Below are positions 31,923 to 40,612 of a DNA stretch of 64,000 nt, piece by piece. The stretch covers positions 4,950-68,949 of the forward strand of contig JBBRLP010000013.1 in assembly GCA_038231295.1 (NCBI GenBank). Reading direction: 5' to 3'. Numbering within the stretch: the stretch's first letter is position 1; every line of letters starts with the position of its first letter. Made by a program: the position numbers and the translations under genes. Under the pieces are notes generated by a model that was not told the DNA's origin, ran no database searches, and saw nothing but the letters and a program-made list of their open reading frames with translations. Origin of the DNA: JANXLO01 sp038231295. Its GTDB lineage: Bacteria > Armatimonadota > Chthonomonadetes > Chthonomonadales > Chthonomonadaceae.

Positions 31923-32921
31923 ATGTTGACCCGATTTTCCCGGATGCTGCCCTCGCTGCTCTTTGCCTGCTGGCTCTGTTTCGGCGGAATAGCCGCTGTG
32001 ACCGCACAGCAGAAGCCCTTTACCCTGCCCCCACCCGCCGACAACACAGAGGCCCTGCGCTGCGCCTTCTACGCCTACGACGCCGACCTGCCCCTGAACC
32101 CTACGATAAAGCCTCTCGACGATTCGGAAATCCGTACCCGCGTTCGTCTCGACTACGACTCCGCCCACGATCAGCGGGTCGCCGCCATTGTCGCTATTCC
32201 GAAGAAGGTGCAGGGGCCGATGCCTGCCGTCTTGCTCATGCACGGTTCCGGCGGCGACAAGGACGTGAACTACATCCACGGCATCAGCGAAGCGCTGGTG
32301 CGACGTGGGTTTATCACCCTCTCGATAGACGCACAGTACCGGGGCGACCGCGTCAAGCCGGGCCGCGTCAACGACATCAAGCCCGACTCCTACAACTGGC
32401 GCGATGCCTGGGTGCAGACTGTCATTGATCTGCGCCGCGCCATTGACTATCTGGAGACGCGCCCCGATGTGGACAAATCGCGCATCGGCTACCTCGGCGT
32501 CAGTATGGGCGGAATTCTCGGTGGGATACTCGGCGGCGTGGAGGAGCGAGTCGCCTGCTTCGCGCTGGTGGTTCCCGGCGGTGGTTTCGTAGACCTGGCG
32601 AAGAACATAGACAAGTTCCCCAACCTCAAAGCGCACTGGCCTATCGCGCCCAATCCCGCCGTGATGAAGCGGGTGGAAGAGATCGCCAATGTCGCCGACC
32701 CCATCTATTTCGTTGGGCGCATCGCCCCGCGTCCGCTGCTCATCGTCGTCGCCAAACACGACGAACTGATCCCCCCCGAAGCCTCTACCGCTTTCATCAA
32801 CGCCGCCCACGCCGACGAGGCCACGCAGGTGCATCGTGTCGAATCCGGCCATGTCCCGCCCACGCAGACCGTCTTCGATGTCCGCGACTTCCTCCTCGCC
32901 CACCTCGGCCCAAAAAAATAG
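31923..32921 (+). CDS. Secreted alpha/beta hydrolase (dienelactone hydrolase/acetylesterase-like)
   Basis: 332 aa from the ATG at 31923 (MLTRFSRMLPSLLFACWLCF signal; gaggtga upstream). The catalytic triad is visible: nucleophile Ser in GYLGVSMGGILG, Asp in VVAKHDELIPPE and His in VESGHVPPT. The oxyanion region is LLMHGSGGDKD. The family includes acetyl-xylan esterases and dienelactone hydrolases; the export signal favours an extracellular esterase. Confidence 0.88.
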   Translation: MLTRFSRMLPSLLFACWLCFGGIAAVTAQQKPFTLPPPADNTEALRCAFYAYDADLPLNPTIKPLDDSEIRTRVRLDYDSAHDQRVAAIVAIPKKVQGPMPAVLLMHGSGGDKDVNYIHGISEALVRRGFITLSIDAQYRGDRVKPGRVNDIKPDSYNWRDAWVQTVIDLRRAIDYLETRPDVDKSRIGYLGVSMGGILGGILGGVEERVACFALVVPGGGFVDLAKNIDKFPNLKAHWPIAPNPAVMKRVEEIANVADPIYFVGRIAPRPLLIVVAKHDELIPPEASTAFINAAHADEATQVHRVESGHVPPTQTVFDVRDFLLAHLGPKK

Positions 32922-33026
32922 CACACACACTTTCACGCTGCCCGCCGAGGCGAAATTACCCCGGTAGGCACTTTCCTTTTTTGCTGGCTTGATGGGAGTT
33001 GGATACAAAGAAAAGAGGGAACCCAT

Positions 33027-33404
33027 TTGGAAGCAGACCCCGCCCTGCAGGAAGTATTCGCACAACTGAAGGCGATCCTGGAATCGCTCGCAGCGCATCT
33101 CGTCGTCGTGAAGGATGAGCCAACGAGGTACTACCTCGACACGACACGCATGATGCCAAACAAGAAACCGCTTTCCTTCGGAGCTGTCGTTATCACCAAA
33201 AACTACGTCAGTTTTCACCTGATCCCTGTTTACGTCTGCCCGGAGTTGCTGACAGAAATATCGCCGGACTTACGGGCGCGAATGCAGGGCAAAGGCTGCT
33301 TCAACTTCAAAAAGGTTGACGCTGCGCTGTTCGCGGAACTCGCACAACTGACACAGGCAGGCTTCGAACGGTTGCAGCGCGGCGGAATGTTCGACGCCCA
33401 TTGA
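33027..33404 (+). CDS. Conserved hypothetical protein
   Basis: 125 aa from a TTG at 33027, preceded by agaggga (33013-33019). The block FGAVVITKNYVSFHLIPVYV, followed by GKGCFNFKKVDAALFAELAQ, resembles a small conserved family seen in other soil bacteria, possibly a DUF1801-like fold. No catalytic motif is evident. No signal peptide. Confidence 0.65.
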   Translation: MEADPALQEVFAQLKAILESLAAHLVVVKDEPTRYYLDTTRMMPNKKPLSFGAVVITKNYVSFHLIPVYVCPELLTEISPDLRARMQGKGCFNFKKVDAALFAELAQLTQAGFERLQRGGMFDAH

Positions 33405-33460
33405 ACCCTATCCCGGTGTATAATAGTGGAGATACGCGAATAGGATAAAGAGGTGATTTT

Positions 33461-33856
33461 ATGGCGATGAATGTGCTGGGCGGCGTTCTGGAGACGTGCG
33501 GGACAGCCCCGATGACCGGTTTCTATCGCAATGGGTGCTGCGATACCGGGCCGGATGACTATGGACTGCATCTCGTCTGCACACAGGTAACGGAGGCGTT
33601 CCTGAAGTTCTCGAAGACGCGAGGCAACGACCTGACCACTCCCATTCCCGCCTACGGCTTCGCTGGCCTGAAACCGGGTGACCGCTGGTGCCTCTGCGTG
33701 GAGCGCTGGAAAGAGGCCCTGGACGAAGGCATGGCTCCGCCTATCGTACTGGCCGCAACTCATGTCTCCGCACTCGAATTCGTCGCCCTCGATGACCTGC
33801 GGCGTTATGCGGTGGATACCGGGGAGCGGCGCGAACCCAACAGTTCCCCCGAATAG
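33461..33856 (+). CDS. DUF2237 family protein
   Basis: 131 aa. The family pattern is very well kept: NVLGGVLETCGTAPMTGFYR, NGCCDTGPDDYGLHLVC, then RGNDLTTPIPAYGFAGLKPG and DRWCLCVERWKEAL. The conserved Cys residues suggest metal or redox function, but none is established. Ribosome site agaggtg precedes the ATG, and a TATAAT lies at 33419-33424 with a poor -35. The gene is followed by a hairpin. Confidence 0.9.
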   Translation: MAMNVLGGVLETCGTAPMTGFYRNGCCDTGPDDYGLHLVCTQVTEAFLKFSKTRGNDLTTPIPAYGFAGLKPGDRWCLCVERWKEALDEGMAPPIVLAATHVSALEFVALDDLRRYAVDTGERREPNSSPE

Positions 33857-33862
33857 ACTGCA

Positions 33863-33905
33863 AAACCGCACAGAGGCCGGGGATTTCCGGGCCTCTGTGC
33901 GGTTT
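33863..33905 (+). terminator. Hairpin after the DUF2237 gene
   Basis: The arms aaaccgcacagaggc (33863-33877) and gcctctgtgcggttt (33891-33905) pair perfectly, with a 13-nt partly paired loop. It starts 7 bases after the stop and ends in ttt. Confidence 0.65.
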
Positions 33906-33928
33906 CCATTGTGTAACGTTTCGGAGTA

Positions 33929-33970
33929 CCCGGCACGTTCCTGTGCCGGGCCACGCACTCCAATCCCTGG
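33929..33970 (-). repeat. REP family 3, copy a (hairpin 1 and outer flank)
   Basis: Hairpin cccggcac-gttcct-gtgccggg (33929-33950) followed by cacgcactccaatccctgg, the inverted counterpart of 39461-39501. The second hairpin is missing. Confidence 0.6.
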
Positions 33971-34047
33971 CAGGTGGGTCGGTTGAAAATGGCCGGATGG
34001 GTTTAGGAACCACTTCACGTAACGCCCTCCGAAACCTGGCAGGTGGA

Positions 34048-34097
34048 CCGGGTACAAAAACGTACCCGGCAAGAAAGTGCGGGCGTCCTGCGAACGC
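34048..34097 (+). repeat. REP family 3, copy b
   Basis: Hairpin ccgggtac-aaaaac-gtacccgg (34048-34069), spacer caagaaagtgcgg and a degenerate second hairpin cgtcctgcgaacg. It aligns base by base with 39480-39528. Confidence 0.65.
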
Positions 34098-34191
34098 AAT
34101 CTTCCGAAGCCAATTCTCGTCGGAGCGCCTGTTCTGGTGGGGTTGGGAACGATTTTCCGACAACGCCCTCCGAAACCTACCAACCAGCGGG

Positions 34192-34246
34192 GCATTTCCG
34201 TCTGCAAGACGTTTGCACTTTCATGACGGGGGTTTTCAACCGCCGG
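34192..34246 (-). repeat. REP family 1, copy d
   Basis: Inverted copy of 15001-15055 with few differences (tcatgac for taatgac, cgccgg end). It lies 20 bases beyond the stop of the L25 gene, which is on the minus strand. The 409-bp gap 33857-34265 holds this, the two family-3 copies and the DUF2237 hairpin, and no gene. Confidence 0.8.
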
Positions 34247-34265
34247 TTGTCCGGCAAAATCCCTA

Positions 34266-34892
34266 TCACGCACCCTTTGCGTCGGCGGGATCGGCCTCTG
34301 CAGTGGGCGTTTCAACAACGGCATCCATTTCGGTCGGGGCGCTCAGGGTGGCGATGACCGTGTTCTCCGGTGTCAGGATTTCGTAGCCTTCCTGTTTCGG
34401 CAGATCGGAGACGCGCAGAGAACTGTTCATTTCCATGTGCGACACATCCACGTTAATGTGGTCTACCAGGTGCTGCACGTCGCTGCGGATTTCCAGTTGG
34501 GAGAGAACCTGTGAGAGAACCCCTTCCCCGATGCGGACGCCCTCTGGCTCTCCCCGGAACGTCAGCGAGATGTGCGTCTTGACCATATCGCCTTTTTCCA
34601 TGTCCTGGAACGTGACATGAAGCAGGCGTTTTGAAATCGGGTCGCGCTGAATATCGTGTACCAGAACGGTATGCACGACATTAGACGGTTCTATTGTCAT
34701 CTCCGCCACAGCGGAGCCACCATGCAGCGTGATGAAAGCGTTCAGCAGCTTTTCATCCTCTTGCAGATGCAGTGTCTCATGCTTTTTATGCTGGATGGAG
34801 ACGGGAACAATTCCGCTCAAACGCAGTCGCTTTATCTCTCCCTTGGAGGTCGCCGTAAGGGGCTGGGCGGTAAGTTGCGGTGTCTTGGACAT
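34266..34892 (-). CDS. rplY: Ribosomal protein bL25, CTC (general stress) form
   Basis: 208 aa. N-terminal ~95 residues are the 5S-rRNA-binding L25 domain (KGEIKRLRLSGIVPVSIQHK, HTVLVHDIQRDPISKRLLHV). The C-terminal TL5/CTC beta domain follows (EGVLSQVLSQLEIRSDVQHL, INVDVSHMEMNSSLRVSDL), then an acidic Ala/Glu/Asp tail. CTC-form L25 is usual outside gamma-proteobacteria. Its Gly-Lys...Pro core is modified (SGIVPVSIQ), so it may be a divergent paralogue. No pth or prs gene neighbours it as is common elsewhere. Confidence 0.9.
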   Translation of the reverse strand: MSKTPQLTAQPLTATSKGEIKRLRLSGIVPVSIQHKKHETLHLQEDEKLLNAFITLHGGSAVAEMTIEPSNVVHTVLVHDIQRDPISKRLLHVTFQDMEKGDMVKTHISLTFRGEPEGVRIGEGVLSQVLSQLEIRSDVQHLVDHINVDVSHMEMNSSLRVSDLPKQEGYEILTPENTVIATLSAPTEMDAVVETPTAEADPADAKGA

Positions 34893-35035
34893 AGTGGGTC
34901 ACTCTTTCTCGACAGGGAAGGCAAGGCGATCACTGCCGCACCTTCCCCATCCGTAAATCCTGATTGCACAGTATTAGACAGATGCAAGCGAACTAATGTT
35001 CCCACGTTTTCTAACACTCGTAAAAACGGACGTTC

Positions 35036-35076
35036 AAAAAGAGAGCGCATCCTTCGTGTTGAGGGATGCGCTCTTA
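35036..35076 (-). terminator. Rho-independent terminator of the GHMP kinase-pyrophosphorylase gene
   Basis: On the minus strand the stem agagcgcatcc (arms 35074-35064 and 35052-35042) is followed by a U-rich run from aaaaagag at 35036-35043. It lies 28 bases beyond the stop at 35102. Confidence 0.8.
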
Positions 35077-35101
35077 CGCAAACGCATAGTCGAGGAGCAG
35101 G

Positions 35102-38100
35102 CTACCAGTCGCAGAGGGTTTCGATGTGGGCGGCAGAGCCGTCACGCAGCCAGCCGTCTAGTTGGGCCTGCTCTTTGAGCTGCTGACCGCGCAGGCGGGG
35201 AACGGAGACGAACCGGGTATTCAGTTCCGGCAACGCGGTCATATCGCCCCATAGCTTCTCGAACTGCGCGACGGGGAAGGTGTCTTCCTGTCCGTGTCCC
35301 CACCGCTTTTTAACGTCTTTGAGCGTGACGTAGGTGGGCATTCGGGCAGCGAGATGGCGGATGGCTGCATTGACCTTCTCCTCGTCGTGCAGGTCGGCGC
35401 GGGTCAGGCAGAGGACGGCAAGCAGGGCGTCTATACTGAGCCAGGTCGTCAGGGAGTTGTAGTACGTCAGTACGAACTCGCTCTCTTCGCGGGGCATGGC
35501 GAGACCTTCCACAAGGCGCAGGCGGCCCTCCACCCGTGCCAGCCCGCCGCCCCGGTCGTCGAGGCGGCGGGGGGTGACTTCCACCGTCAGGCCCGCGCCG
35601 GAGGTGATGTGCAGTCCAAGCAAGGCCGGGTCCACGTTTGCCCCCAGAGTGTCTATGTTGTGGATCATCAGGTAGCGGAGGTTGGGGCGCTCCTGAAGCA
35701 GGCGGAGCAGGGTTCCGTTCTTGAGCAGGTTCGGGACCTCGTACCAGTGACCGACCGGATGCAGGCACTGACCGGGTAAGTTGTCGGTGTAGTCCGTCGC
35801 CTCGCCCGTCGTTCTGGCCCACTCCATCAGGGCGGCATGACCGCTCTCACGCATCTTCTGGGCCTGCGTATCGAGTTGCTGTTGCGGCATCTCTTCCCAC
35901 TGGAAACGCAGGTCACGCACCGTCGGCACCATCCGCAGCCCGATAGAGCGGCCCGACGACAGCAGCAGTGGGCCGGGATAACGGTAGTTATTTTCCGCAG
36001 TCAGGAAGTCCTGAATCGGGCCTTCCGTCAGGTAGCTGGTCGTGAAGAGATGCGGGAGAGGCGTTCCGCAGAGCTGCCCGATGCGGCGGCTTTTGGCGAG
36101 ATGCACTTCAAGGAAGGTGCGATGCCGCCCGCCGAGACGAGCGAACGGGTGCAGCGCCTTCACGACGCCCGCGCCCTGTGTCCAGCGGCTTCCGACGCCT
36201 GCCGCCAGCGAAACCACCGCGACCTCTCCGTTCCGAAGCGCGTCCATTCCCACGCTCTGCATCTCCTCTGTCAGCCCCTGCACCCCATCGAAGACATCAC
36301 CGGGTTCTACATCGAGGATTTCCGTGCTGACCGGCAGGCGGTTCTGCGCGAGGCCAATGCGTCCGTGTTTCAGGTCGGTGCGGATCTGTTCGTGCGCGAC
36401 CGGGTCGAAGCCGAGTTCCACCAGTAGCGCTGTCAGGGTCTGTTCGCCTTGTGAGTCGCGGCGCGTCTGCGGCAGGAGGCGGTCGAAGAGCGTCTGCACC
36501 ATACCGCCGAGTTCCGGGCGGGTGCGGCAGGCGGCCCCGAAGGCGTCGAGTTCGGCGCGACGGGAGGCGGGCAGCGAGCGCGGGTCGCGGCGCATCAGGC
36601 CGGGCAGATTGAGGGCATAGTAGCCGGAAGGCAGGGGCGCGGCATCTGCGGAGAGTTGGTCGCACCAGGTTCCGCGCTCATTGATGGCGAAATCGTAGAC
36701 GACCGGCTCCATCGCGAAGGGCAGCGCGTGTTCAAATCGCCGCCGCGCCGCCGACATGATCGCCTGAAGCCGCTCCTGCGCTTCGGCCTTACTGCGCGGG
36801 TCGAAGATGAAGCCCATACCGCCGCCCGCCATGCCACCGAGCATCCAAAAGCCCCAGAATCGCTCGCCGAATGCCTCCCGCACCTCCGCAATGAGCGTCT
36901 CTGTGTAGAGATTGCTCGCCCAGGGGACGATGGTCTGCAAAGGGCCGAAGAAGTTGCGGGTCGTGGCGTCGCCGATGGCGGCGATGGCGCCGGAGTGCAG
37001 GCAGGCGAGAATGTCGGTGAGAATCTGCTGGGTGTCCTGCCGCGCTGCCCACTCCGCCTCCGAACGCAGCAGGTATTTCTCCGTCACCATCTCCAGAATC
37101 GGCCCGACGTTCTGCGCCATCCCGCCGTGTACCAGCACGAGACTATCCTGAAGTTTCTGGCGTGTCTCCGCAGAGGCTTCCGCCGCATCGAGGACGTGGT
37201 GGGTGGGGAGGAGACGGCCGCGACTGATGCCGTACTCCGGGTCACCCTCTGCCACCGCCTGCCCCTGAATCAGTTTGATGCCGGGCCAGACACCGCCTGA
37301 ATCTTGCCAGCCGCCGCCGGAACCCGCGATCCATTCGCCCAGAATCGCCCGCGCCGCGACCAGACGGCGTTCGCGCTCCTCCAGTCCGCCGGTCAGATTC
37401 TGTGCCTGCCCCGTCGCCCGCATACAGACCGAGATGAGGGAGGCGAGCAGGTTGGTGGAGACGGCGAGACGGGAGCCTTTCGGAATGCCGTTGACACTGC
37501 TGACGAGTTCGATGCCCCGCCCCGGCCCTGCCAAGCGTGCCAGCAGGTCGGGCAGGTGCTGCTCGGAGCCTTCGATACCGGGCGGAACGATGCCAGAGGC
37601 GATGAGCGCGGCTTTGAGCAGGCCCAGATAGTCCCGCGCAAAATCGAAGACCTCGCTCAGTTCGGTGATGTCGGCGGTGGTGGCGAGGTCTACGCTGGTG
37701 AGGCGCAGCACCGGCTCGTCGAGGATGCGGAAATAGGCTTCGACAGGCGGGCGGGGAGCCGCATCGCGTCCATGCACAGCCAGATCAATGGAAATGTTGA
37801 GTACCTGCGCTCCGGCCGGATAGTCCATGCCGAGGAAGAAGATGTCGCTCCACGCGCTGTGCGTCAGGTCCATGCGGACAGGCGTGGTCTCGCGCAGGAG
37901 GGGGAACGCGCCATGTGCATCCCGCTGCAAGAGTTCTAGTCGGATGCGGAGCGGCTGATCGCCCGGATGCCCCACGCGGAACATCCACTGATTGCCCCGC
38001 ACGCTTCGCACGGAACGCCGCACCTGATCGGCCAGGGTCTGAAACGCGACCCGGTGATAGGCGGAAGCGAGCGCACTGGAGAGGGTATCGCTCGGCCCAT

Positions 38101-38422
38101 GGGTCTGTTGCTGTTTCAGGAAGAGGGCAATCGCCTCCTCGAAGCGGCGTTCCAGCAGATGCAGGTAGCCCTCGAACGGAATGCGTCCGTTGATCGGATA
38201 GCCGGGCCGGGCAGGCAGGTGAAAGCGATGAATGGCGTAGAGGAAGAAGCAGGCGCGGACACGCTCGTAGAGGTTGTCGCTGGTGTGACGGAACGATTCG
38301 AGCGCGACGCACTGGGCGCGAAGCTCCTCTGTGCTTGCGCTTCGGCAGTAGGCATCCAGCGAGCGGTCGCGGACGATGGGATCGTCGGAGGTGATGATCT
38401 CGGTCAGGAGGGTGGTCGTCAT
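35102..38422 (-). CDS. Fusion of fucokinase-like GHMP kinase and UDP-sugar pyrophosphorylase
   Basis: 1106 aa. Residues ~1-170 form an unassigned helical region. Residues ~185-620 match fucokinase-type GHMP kinases: VRMDLTHSAWSDIFFLGMDY aligns with the usual DLAGGWSD block, IPKGSRLAVSTNLLASL with the P.GSGLGtSS phosphate loop, and GGGWQDSGGVWPGIKLI with the catalytic GGWQD motif. The phosphate loop and first motif are altered. Residues ~740-1080 match UDPGP-family uridylyltransferases: SLAAGVGSRWTQGAGVVKAL and MIHNIDTLGANVDPALLGLH. The order kinase-then-pyrophosphorylase is opposite to Bacteroides FKP. It would phosphorylate a free sugar at C1 and convert it to an NDP-sugar; the sugar is unknown. 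It lies 10 bp behind a nucleotidyltransferase gene. Confidence 0.8.
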   Translation of the reverse strand: MTTTLLTEIITSDDPIVRDRSLDAYCRSASTEELRAQCVALESFRHTSDNLYERVRACFFLYAIHRFHLPARPGYPINGRIPFEGYLHLLERRFEEAIALFLKQQQTHGPSDTLSSALASAYHRVAFQTLADQVRRSVRSVRGNQWMFRVGHPGDQPLRIRLELLQRDAHGAFPLLRETTPVRMDLTHSAWSDIFFLGMDYPAGAQVLNISIDLAVHGRDAAPRPPVEAYFRILDEPVLRLTSVDLATTADITELSEVFDFARDYLGLLKAALIASGIVPPGIEGSEQHLPDLLARLAGPGRGIELVSSVNGIPKGSRLAVSTNLLASLISVCMRATGQAQNLTGGLEERERRLVAARAILGEWIAGSGGGWQDSGGVWPGIKLIQGQAVAEGDPEYGISRGRLLPTHHVLDAAEASAETRQKLQDSLVLVHGGMAQNVGPILEMVTEKYLLRSEAEWAARQDTQQILTDILACLHSGAIAAIGDATTRNFFGPLQTIVPWASNLYTETLIAEVREAFGERFWGFWMLGGMAGGGMGFIFDPRSKAEAQERLQAIMSAARRRFEHALPFAMEPVVYDFAINERGTWCDQLSADAAPLPSGYYALNLPGLMRRDPRSLPASRRAELDAFGAACRTRPELGGMVQTLFDRLLPQTRRDSQGEQTLTALLVELGFDPVAHEQIRTDLKHGRIGLAQNRLPVSTEILDVEPGDVFDGVQGLTEEMQSVGMDALRNGEVAVVSLAAGVGSRWTQGAGVVKALHPFARLGGRHRTFLEVHLAKSRRIGQLCGTPLPHLFTTSYLTEGPIQDFLTAENNYRYPGPLLLSSGRSIGLRMVPTVRDLRFQWEEMPQQQLDTQAQKMRESGHAALMEWARTTGEATDYTDNLPGQCLHPVGHWYEVPNLLKNGTLLRLLQERPNLRYLMIHNIDTLGANVDPALLGLHITSGAGLTVEVTPRRLDDRGGGLARVEGRLRLVEGLAMPREESEFVLTYYNSLTTWLSIDALLAVLCLTRADLHDEEKVNAAIRHLAARMPTYVTLKDVKKRWGHGQEDTFPVAQFEKLWGDMTALPELNTRFVSVPRLRGQQLKEQAQLDGWLRDGSAAHIETLCDW

Positions 38423-38432
38423 GGGGCAGCTC

Positions 38433-39281
38433 CTACTCCGTTCCGTTTGGGCTGCGCTGCGCCAGCATCTCGCACAGGGTGGTCAGCACTTCGTCGCGGT
38501 CGCGCCCACTCAGCGCGAGGGCCAACTGCGCGGTCAGCAGGCCATAGCGGGCATCCACGGCGTAGCGGCGGCCATGCGTCTCCAGCGCGAGGTATCGCTC
38601 CTGCTGGGCAAGCTGCGCCAGCACCGGAGAGAGCGCGGCTCCGCCCTGCGCGGCGATCTGCCGTCCCAGCAGTTCCATGACTAGCGGCGTGAGGATGTGG
38701 ATACCGAAGAAGCAGAGGTAGTGTCCGGCCCGCAGGCCCGGCACGAGCAGAGTCTGCTCGGCCTCCGTCGGGGTGGGTTTTTCCAGTACGCTCTCGATGA
38801 GATAGAGGTCTTGCGTTCCCCGCACCCGCTGTCCGCCGACCGCGCCGAAATAGGGAAGCTGGCTTTCGCGAGTGGACTGTACCCCGGAGACCGCGCACGC
38901 CTGGCTTTCCGCGACCTGCACCAACTGCTGGGCGCAGGTCTGGGCGGTGTCGTTCAGATAGACGTGATCTCCGACCATGTGCAGGAACGGTTCGCCTGCC
39001 ACAAAATCCTTCGCGCAGTGGACGGCATGACCGTAGCCCCGTGCCTCCGCCTGCTCCACAAAGTGCAGTCGGCCCGCATGGTCTCCCGCCGCGCTCCGAT
39101 AGGCCGCTTCGTCGCCGGGACAGACCACCACGCAGATGTTCTCGACGCCCGCCCGCAGCGCCTCCTCGACAATGACCCCCAGCACCGACTTCTGATCGCC
39201 GTCCCGGTCCACCAGTGTCTGCAATGGCAGCGTTCGCTGATTGCGCCCCGCTGCCGTAATCACTGCCTTCGTTATCTTCAC
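38433..39281 (-). CDS. Divergent sugar-phosphate nucleotidyltransferase
   Basis: 283 aa from the GTG at 39281 (ggggaga just upstream); the open frame to 39389 is a shadow. It begins VKITKAVITAAGRNQRTLPL, a nucleotidyltransferase-fold N-terminus in which the usual GxGTRL is replaced by GRNQRTL. Further on are VEQAEARGYGHAVHCAKDFV and HMVGDHVYL, matching the GalU/RmlA pattern of substrate and metal sites. It is translated first in an operon with the kinase-pyrophosphorylase fusion 10 bp downstream, so both probably act on the same sugar. Confidence 0.8.
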   Translation of the reverse strand: MKITKAVITAAGRNQRTLPLQTLVDRDGDQKSVLGVIVEEALRAGVENICVVVCPGDEAAYRSAAGDHAGRLHFVEQAEARGYGHAVHCAKDFVAGEPFLHMVGDHVYLNDTAQTCAQQLVQVAESQACAVSGVQSTRESQLPYFGAVGGQRVRGTQDLYLIESVLEKPTPTEAEQTLLVPGLRAGHYLCFFGIHILTPLVMELLGRQIAAQGGAALSPVLAQLAQQERYLALETHGRRYAVDARYGLLTAQLALALSGRDRDEVLTTLCEMLAQRSPNGTE

Positions 39282-39393
39282 AGTCTCCCCTTGTCCTCCG
39301 CTCGTTTCCTCTTGCGTTACAAAGTATACCGCAGGCGCGGAAAAGGACACAAGACAGAGGCAGAATGGATGGCGGTTGCCCCCGACCAAACTG

Positions 39394-39448
39394 CCGGCGG
39401 TTGAAAACCCCCGTCATTAAAGTGCAAACGTCTTTCAGACGGAAATGC
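39394..39448 (+). repeat. REP family 1, copy e (outer left repeat of a nested cluster)
   Basis: ccggcggttgaaaacccccg, spacer tcattaaagtgcaaa, then cgtctttcagacg. Faces the inverted copy at 39831-39884. The 620-bp gap 39282-39901 consists of these repeats and holds no gene. Confidence 0.8.
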
Positions 39449-39479
39449 CTTGTTGGTTGGCAGTGATTGGAGGGCGTTG

Positions 39480-39528
39480 CCCGGTACAGGAACGTGCCGG
39501 GCTGGAAAAAGCGGTCGTCCTACGGACG
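39480..39528 (+). repeat. REP family 3, copy c
   Basis: Hairpin cccggtac-aggaac-gtgccggg (39480-39501), spacer ctggaaaaagcggt, then cgtcc-tac-ggacg (39516-39528). This is the clearest two-hairpin copy of family 3. Confidence 0.75.
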
Positions 39529-39571
39529 AAGCAGGCGGAGGCCCGAAAGTTCACTCGGTGTCTGTGAGGTT

Positions 39572-39624
39572 GCGCCGGAATGAATTCCTGCGCTGGAAAA
39601 GGCAAGTGGCTGCTTCACAGGCAC
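39572..39624 (+). repeat. REP family 2, copy a
   Basis: gcgccggaatgaattcctgc, then gctggaaaaggcaa, then gtggctgcttcacaggcac. Inverted partner at 39743-39794; 118 bp lie between. Same family as the pair at 52346 and 52636. Confidence 0.75.
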
Positions 39625-39742
39625 CTCAAATTGGCAGGCGGAGGGTTGTCCTGTGAGCAAACAGGCCAAAACAGGGAGACGCGATTTCTGTCTCTCTGTC
39701 CGCGTGTTCAGGCAAGGAGATTGTGTTCGCATTGAGAAATCT

Positions 39743-39794
39743 GTGCCTGCGAAGCAGCCACTTGCTTTTTCCAGCGCAGGAGTTCACTCCGGCG
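39743..39794 (-). repeat. REP family 2, copy b
   Basis: Inverted partner of 39572-39624, reading gtgcctgcgaagcagccac, ttgctttttccagc, gcaggagttcactccggcg. The short interior has no transposase sequence. Confidence 0.75.
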
Positions 39795-39830
39795 TGTTCT
39801 ATGGGACGGTAAACCAACCGGGAACATTCT

Positions 39831-39884
39831 GCATTTCCGTCTGGAAGACGTTTGCTTTTCCTGCCGGGGGGTTTCAACCGCCGG
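39831..39884 (-). repeat. REP family 1, copy f (outer right repeat of the nested cluster)
   Basis: Inverted relative to copy e: gcatttccgtctggaagacg, then ttttcctgccg, then ggtttcaaccgccgg. Its spacer (caggaaaagcaaa) is the family-1 variant also seen at 5728. Confidence 0.75.
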
Positions 39885-39901
39885 ACAGCCCAAAGGAGGC
39901 G

Positions 39902-40291
39902 TCAATTGTCCGCCGGGATCGTACTCTGGTAGACCCAGGCCATGAGGAGAAACTGGAGAGGCAGGCGCAGCAAAAGGACAGCCGTGAACAGTACCCAGCC
40001 ATGCTGCTGAACCTGCTGCCAGAACATATAGATATTGGCGGGAAAGACCGCGATGAGGAGCGCGATCAGCCCGTAGCCTGCCGCACGGCGCAGGCGCGGG
40101 ATCAAGACGCCGATGCCGCCGAGGATTTCGGCAACACCGCTGATCCAGACAAGAGCGAACGGGGCGGGAAAGAAGGGCGGAATGATACGCGTGTAGGGGC
40201 CGGGTACCACGAAGTGCATGATGCCAGCAAAACTGAACAGCAGGGCAATGACCCAACGGGAGACGCCACGACGCGACGTTTTCAAAGGCAT
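39902..40291 (-). CDS. DoxX-family small membrane protein
   Basis: 129 aa from the ATG at 40291. Four hydrophobic helices (WVIALLFSFAGIMHFVVPGP; FALVWISGVAEILGGIGVLI; AAGYGLIALLIAVFPANIYM; LLRLPLQFLLMAWVYQ) and the motif GVAEILGGIG identify a DoxX-like protein. The family is linked to quinone or redox membrane functions but is poorly defined. A much longer open frame on this strand (to 41800) is a shadow of the opposite gene plus non-coding sequence. Confidence 0.85.
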   Translation of the reverse strand: MPLKTSRRGVSRWVIALLFSFAGIMHFVVPGPYTRIIPPFFPAPFALVWISGVAEILGGIGVLIPRLRRAAGYGLIALLIAVFPANIYMFWQQVQQHGWVLFTAVLLLRLPLQFLLMAWVYQSTIPADN

Positions 40292-40612
40292 AAGTGATGG
40301 GACGCCTCTCTGCACGATGCGCTCGGCGCATTCGTGACGACTGTCCTGTTCGCGGTTCGGACTCTGATTTCCTCTGATATCATTGCCAAGAAAGCGTGTC
40401 AGGACAGAGGACGAGCGGCAGCAATCTGTACGATGAAATCGAGATATTGATTTATATGCGGGAAAAATTCTGGCGGAGGCGGACATCCCTTTGAAACAAG
40501 GATGGGAATCAGGGCTTCCATCCGGGCGGCGAAATCGCCAGAATGGCGATTTTGTCGGAAGGGGTGGGATACGATAATATGCCTGCAAGGGCACGGGAGG
40601 GCGTTTGCCCTC

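Noticed and set aside
31686..33218. 510-aa frame antisense to the secreted hydrolase
   Set aside because: The + strand has a complete catalytic triad and signal peptide; the minus frame is low-complexity shadow.
39394..39884. Possible CRISPR array
   Set aside because: Repeats are of three types, in both orientations and irregularly spaced, with internal hairpins; no uniform spacers or cas genes.
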